Assembly (NCBI GenBank): GCA_031429105.1
Contig: JANOYV010000079.1
Span: forward strand, 19,186 to 83,185
Length of the DNA: 64,000 nucleotides
Source of the DNA: JAKFWF01 sp031429105
GTDB lineage: Bacteria > Pseudomonadota > Alphaproteobacteria > Rhizobiales > Hyphomicrobiaceae
Direction of reading: 5' to 3'
The notes under the pieces were generated by a model. The model was not told the origin of the DNA, did not search any database, and saw nothing but the letters and a program-made list of their open reading frames with translations. Shown here in pieces: positions 63,713-64,000 of the stretch. The position numbers were made by a program, and so were the translations under genes. Position 1 is the stretch's first letter; each line of letters begins with the position of its first letter.

Positions 63713-64000
63713 CTATGGCGACCCAGCGGCTTCTCGAGCTTTCGAAATACCAATATTCAGGCGTTCCAGATCCTGCCCAAAACCGCCAGCAACGAGATAG
63801 GGCCTGGCATTGTCGAACAAGCCCACAGCGTTCTGACCCGATCGCTTGCGAACGGCGTTGGACATGAGCGGGAGAGCAGCGACAAGTGTGTGACCCATTT
63901 CCGCGCACAGCATTGCCCAATCATTGGGGGCTGTTTCTTTCGACAACACAGGCAAAACCTTCTGATAGCTCTCGAATGCCGCCCGCAAGTCGCTGAGTGC
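63713..64000 (-). CDS. C-terminal end of a helical protein (5' end outside window)
   Basis: The frame is open to the window edge. At least 95 residues are seen, helical throughout (RAAFESYQKVLPVLSKETAP, NDWAMLCAEMGHTLVAALPL) and ending EAAGSP. The pattern of paired helices resembles tetratricopeptide-like repeats. No function is assigned. Confidence 0.55.
   Translation of the reverse strand, partial: ALSDLRAAFESYQKVLPVLSKETAPNDWAMLCAEMGHTLVAALPLMSNAVRKRSGQNAVGLFDNARPYLVAGGFGQDLERLNIGISKAREAAGSP

Overview
The window reads as chromosomal DNA of an alphaproteobacterium, most likely of the order Hyphomicrobiales. Reasons are the moderately high G+C, a FixJ-type DNA-binding domain, the DUF3489/DUF2924/serine-recombinase cassette, and the DUF3775, DUF2945 and host-attachment families. 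The species cannot be named from the sequence alone.

Region 1 (about 1-31,700) is a stress and low-oxygen survival island. It holds a Mg2+ ATPase, BON-domain proteins (three paralogues), hydrophobic general stress proteins (two paralogues), a cation diffusion facilitator, zinc alcohol dehydrogenases, succinate-semialdehyde dehydrogenase, an FMN reductase, dnaK-grpE-dnaJ-cbpM, Hsp20-Lon-PPK2, an HPF-like protein, an extradiol dioxygenase-like protein and an old-yellow-enzyme reductase. Many members are decaying: three VIT/CCC1 relics, an acetate kinase relic fused to a second relic, a frameshifted NAD(P)H-hydrate epimerase, an alcohol dehydrogenase without its catalytic domain, and a BON gene with a nonsense codon.

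Region 2 (32,025-39,066) is a tight sugar-phosphate operon: zwf, a HAD hydrolase, tal, pgi, tkt and a small DUF2945 protein. Region 3 (39,156-44,155) has manA, a HAD phosphatase and a broken GH130 gene, then an IS1380 relic, a stand-alone FixJ-type HTH protein, htpX and a host-attachment-family protein.

A 14-bp element, TGAGTA-NN-TTCCGA, occurs about 15 times between 1,051 and 42,733. It is absent from the sugar-phosphate operon and from everything after htpX. Nearly every copy lies 60-250 bp upstream of, and points towards, a stress gene. Several copies have a TA-rich hexamer 26-27 bp downstream, as expected for an activator site just upstream of a -10 element. The core resembles FixJ-type sites, and a FixJ-type HTH is encoded in the same region. 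This looks like one regulon and is the main finding.

Region 4 (44,172-49,713) is ordinary: a phytase-like esterase, an IS3 orfA relic, moaA, a crotonase and an L,D-transpeptidase. Region 5 (49,894-57,998) is a one-directional catabolic operon: BadI-like ring-opening hydrolase, AliA-like acyl-CoA ligase, enoyl-CoA hydratase, SDR dehydrogenase, acyl-CoA dehydrogenase, CaiB CoA-transferase, EthD-like protein, an in-frame deletion relic of a type II dehydroquinase, and a PRISE-type enone reductase. It suggests degradation of an alicyclic acid, possibly terpenoid-derived. Region 6 (58,131-62,081) is a tRNA-Gln followed by a serine-recombinase cassette and a small tyrosine recombinase. The window ends with a repeat-bearing exported protein and a partial gene.
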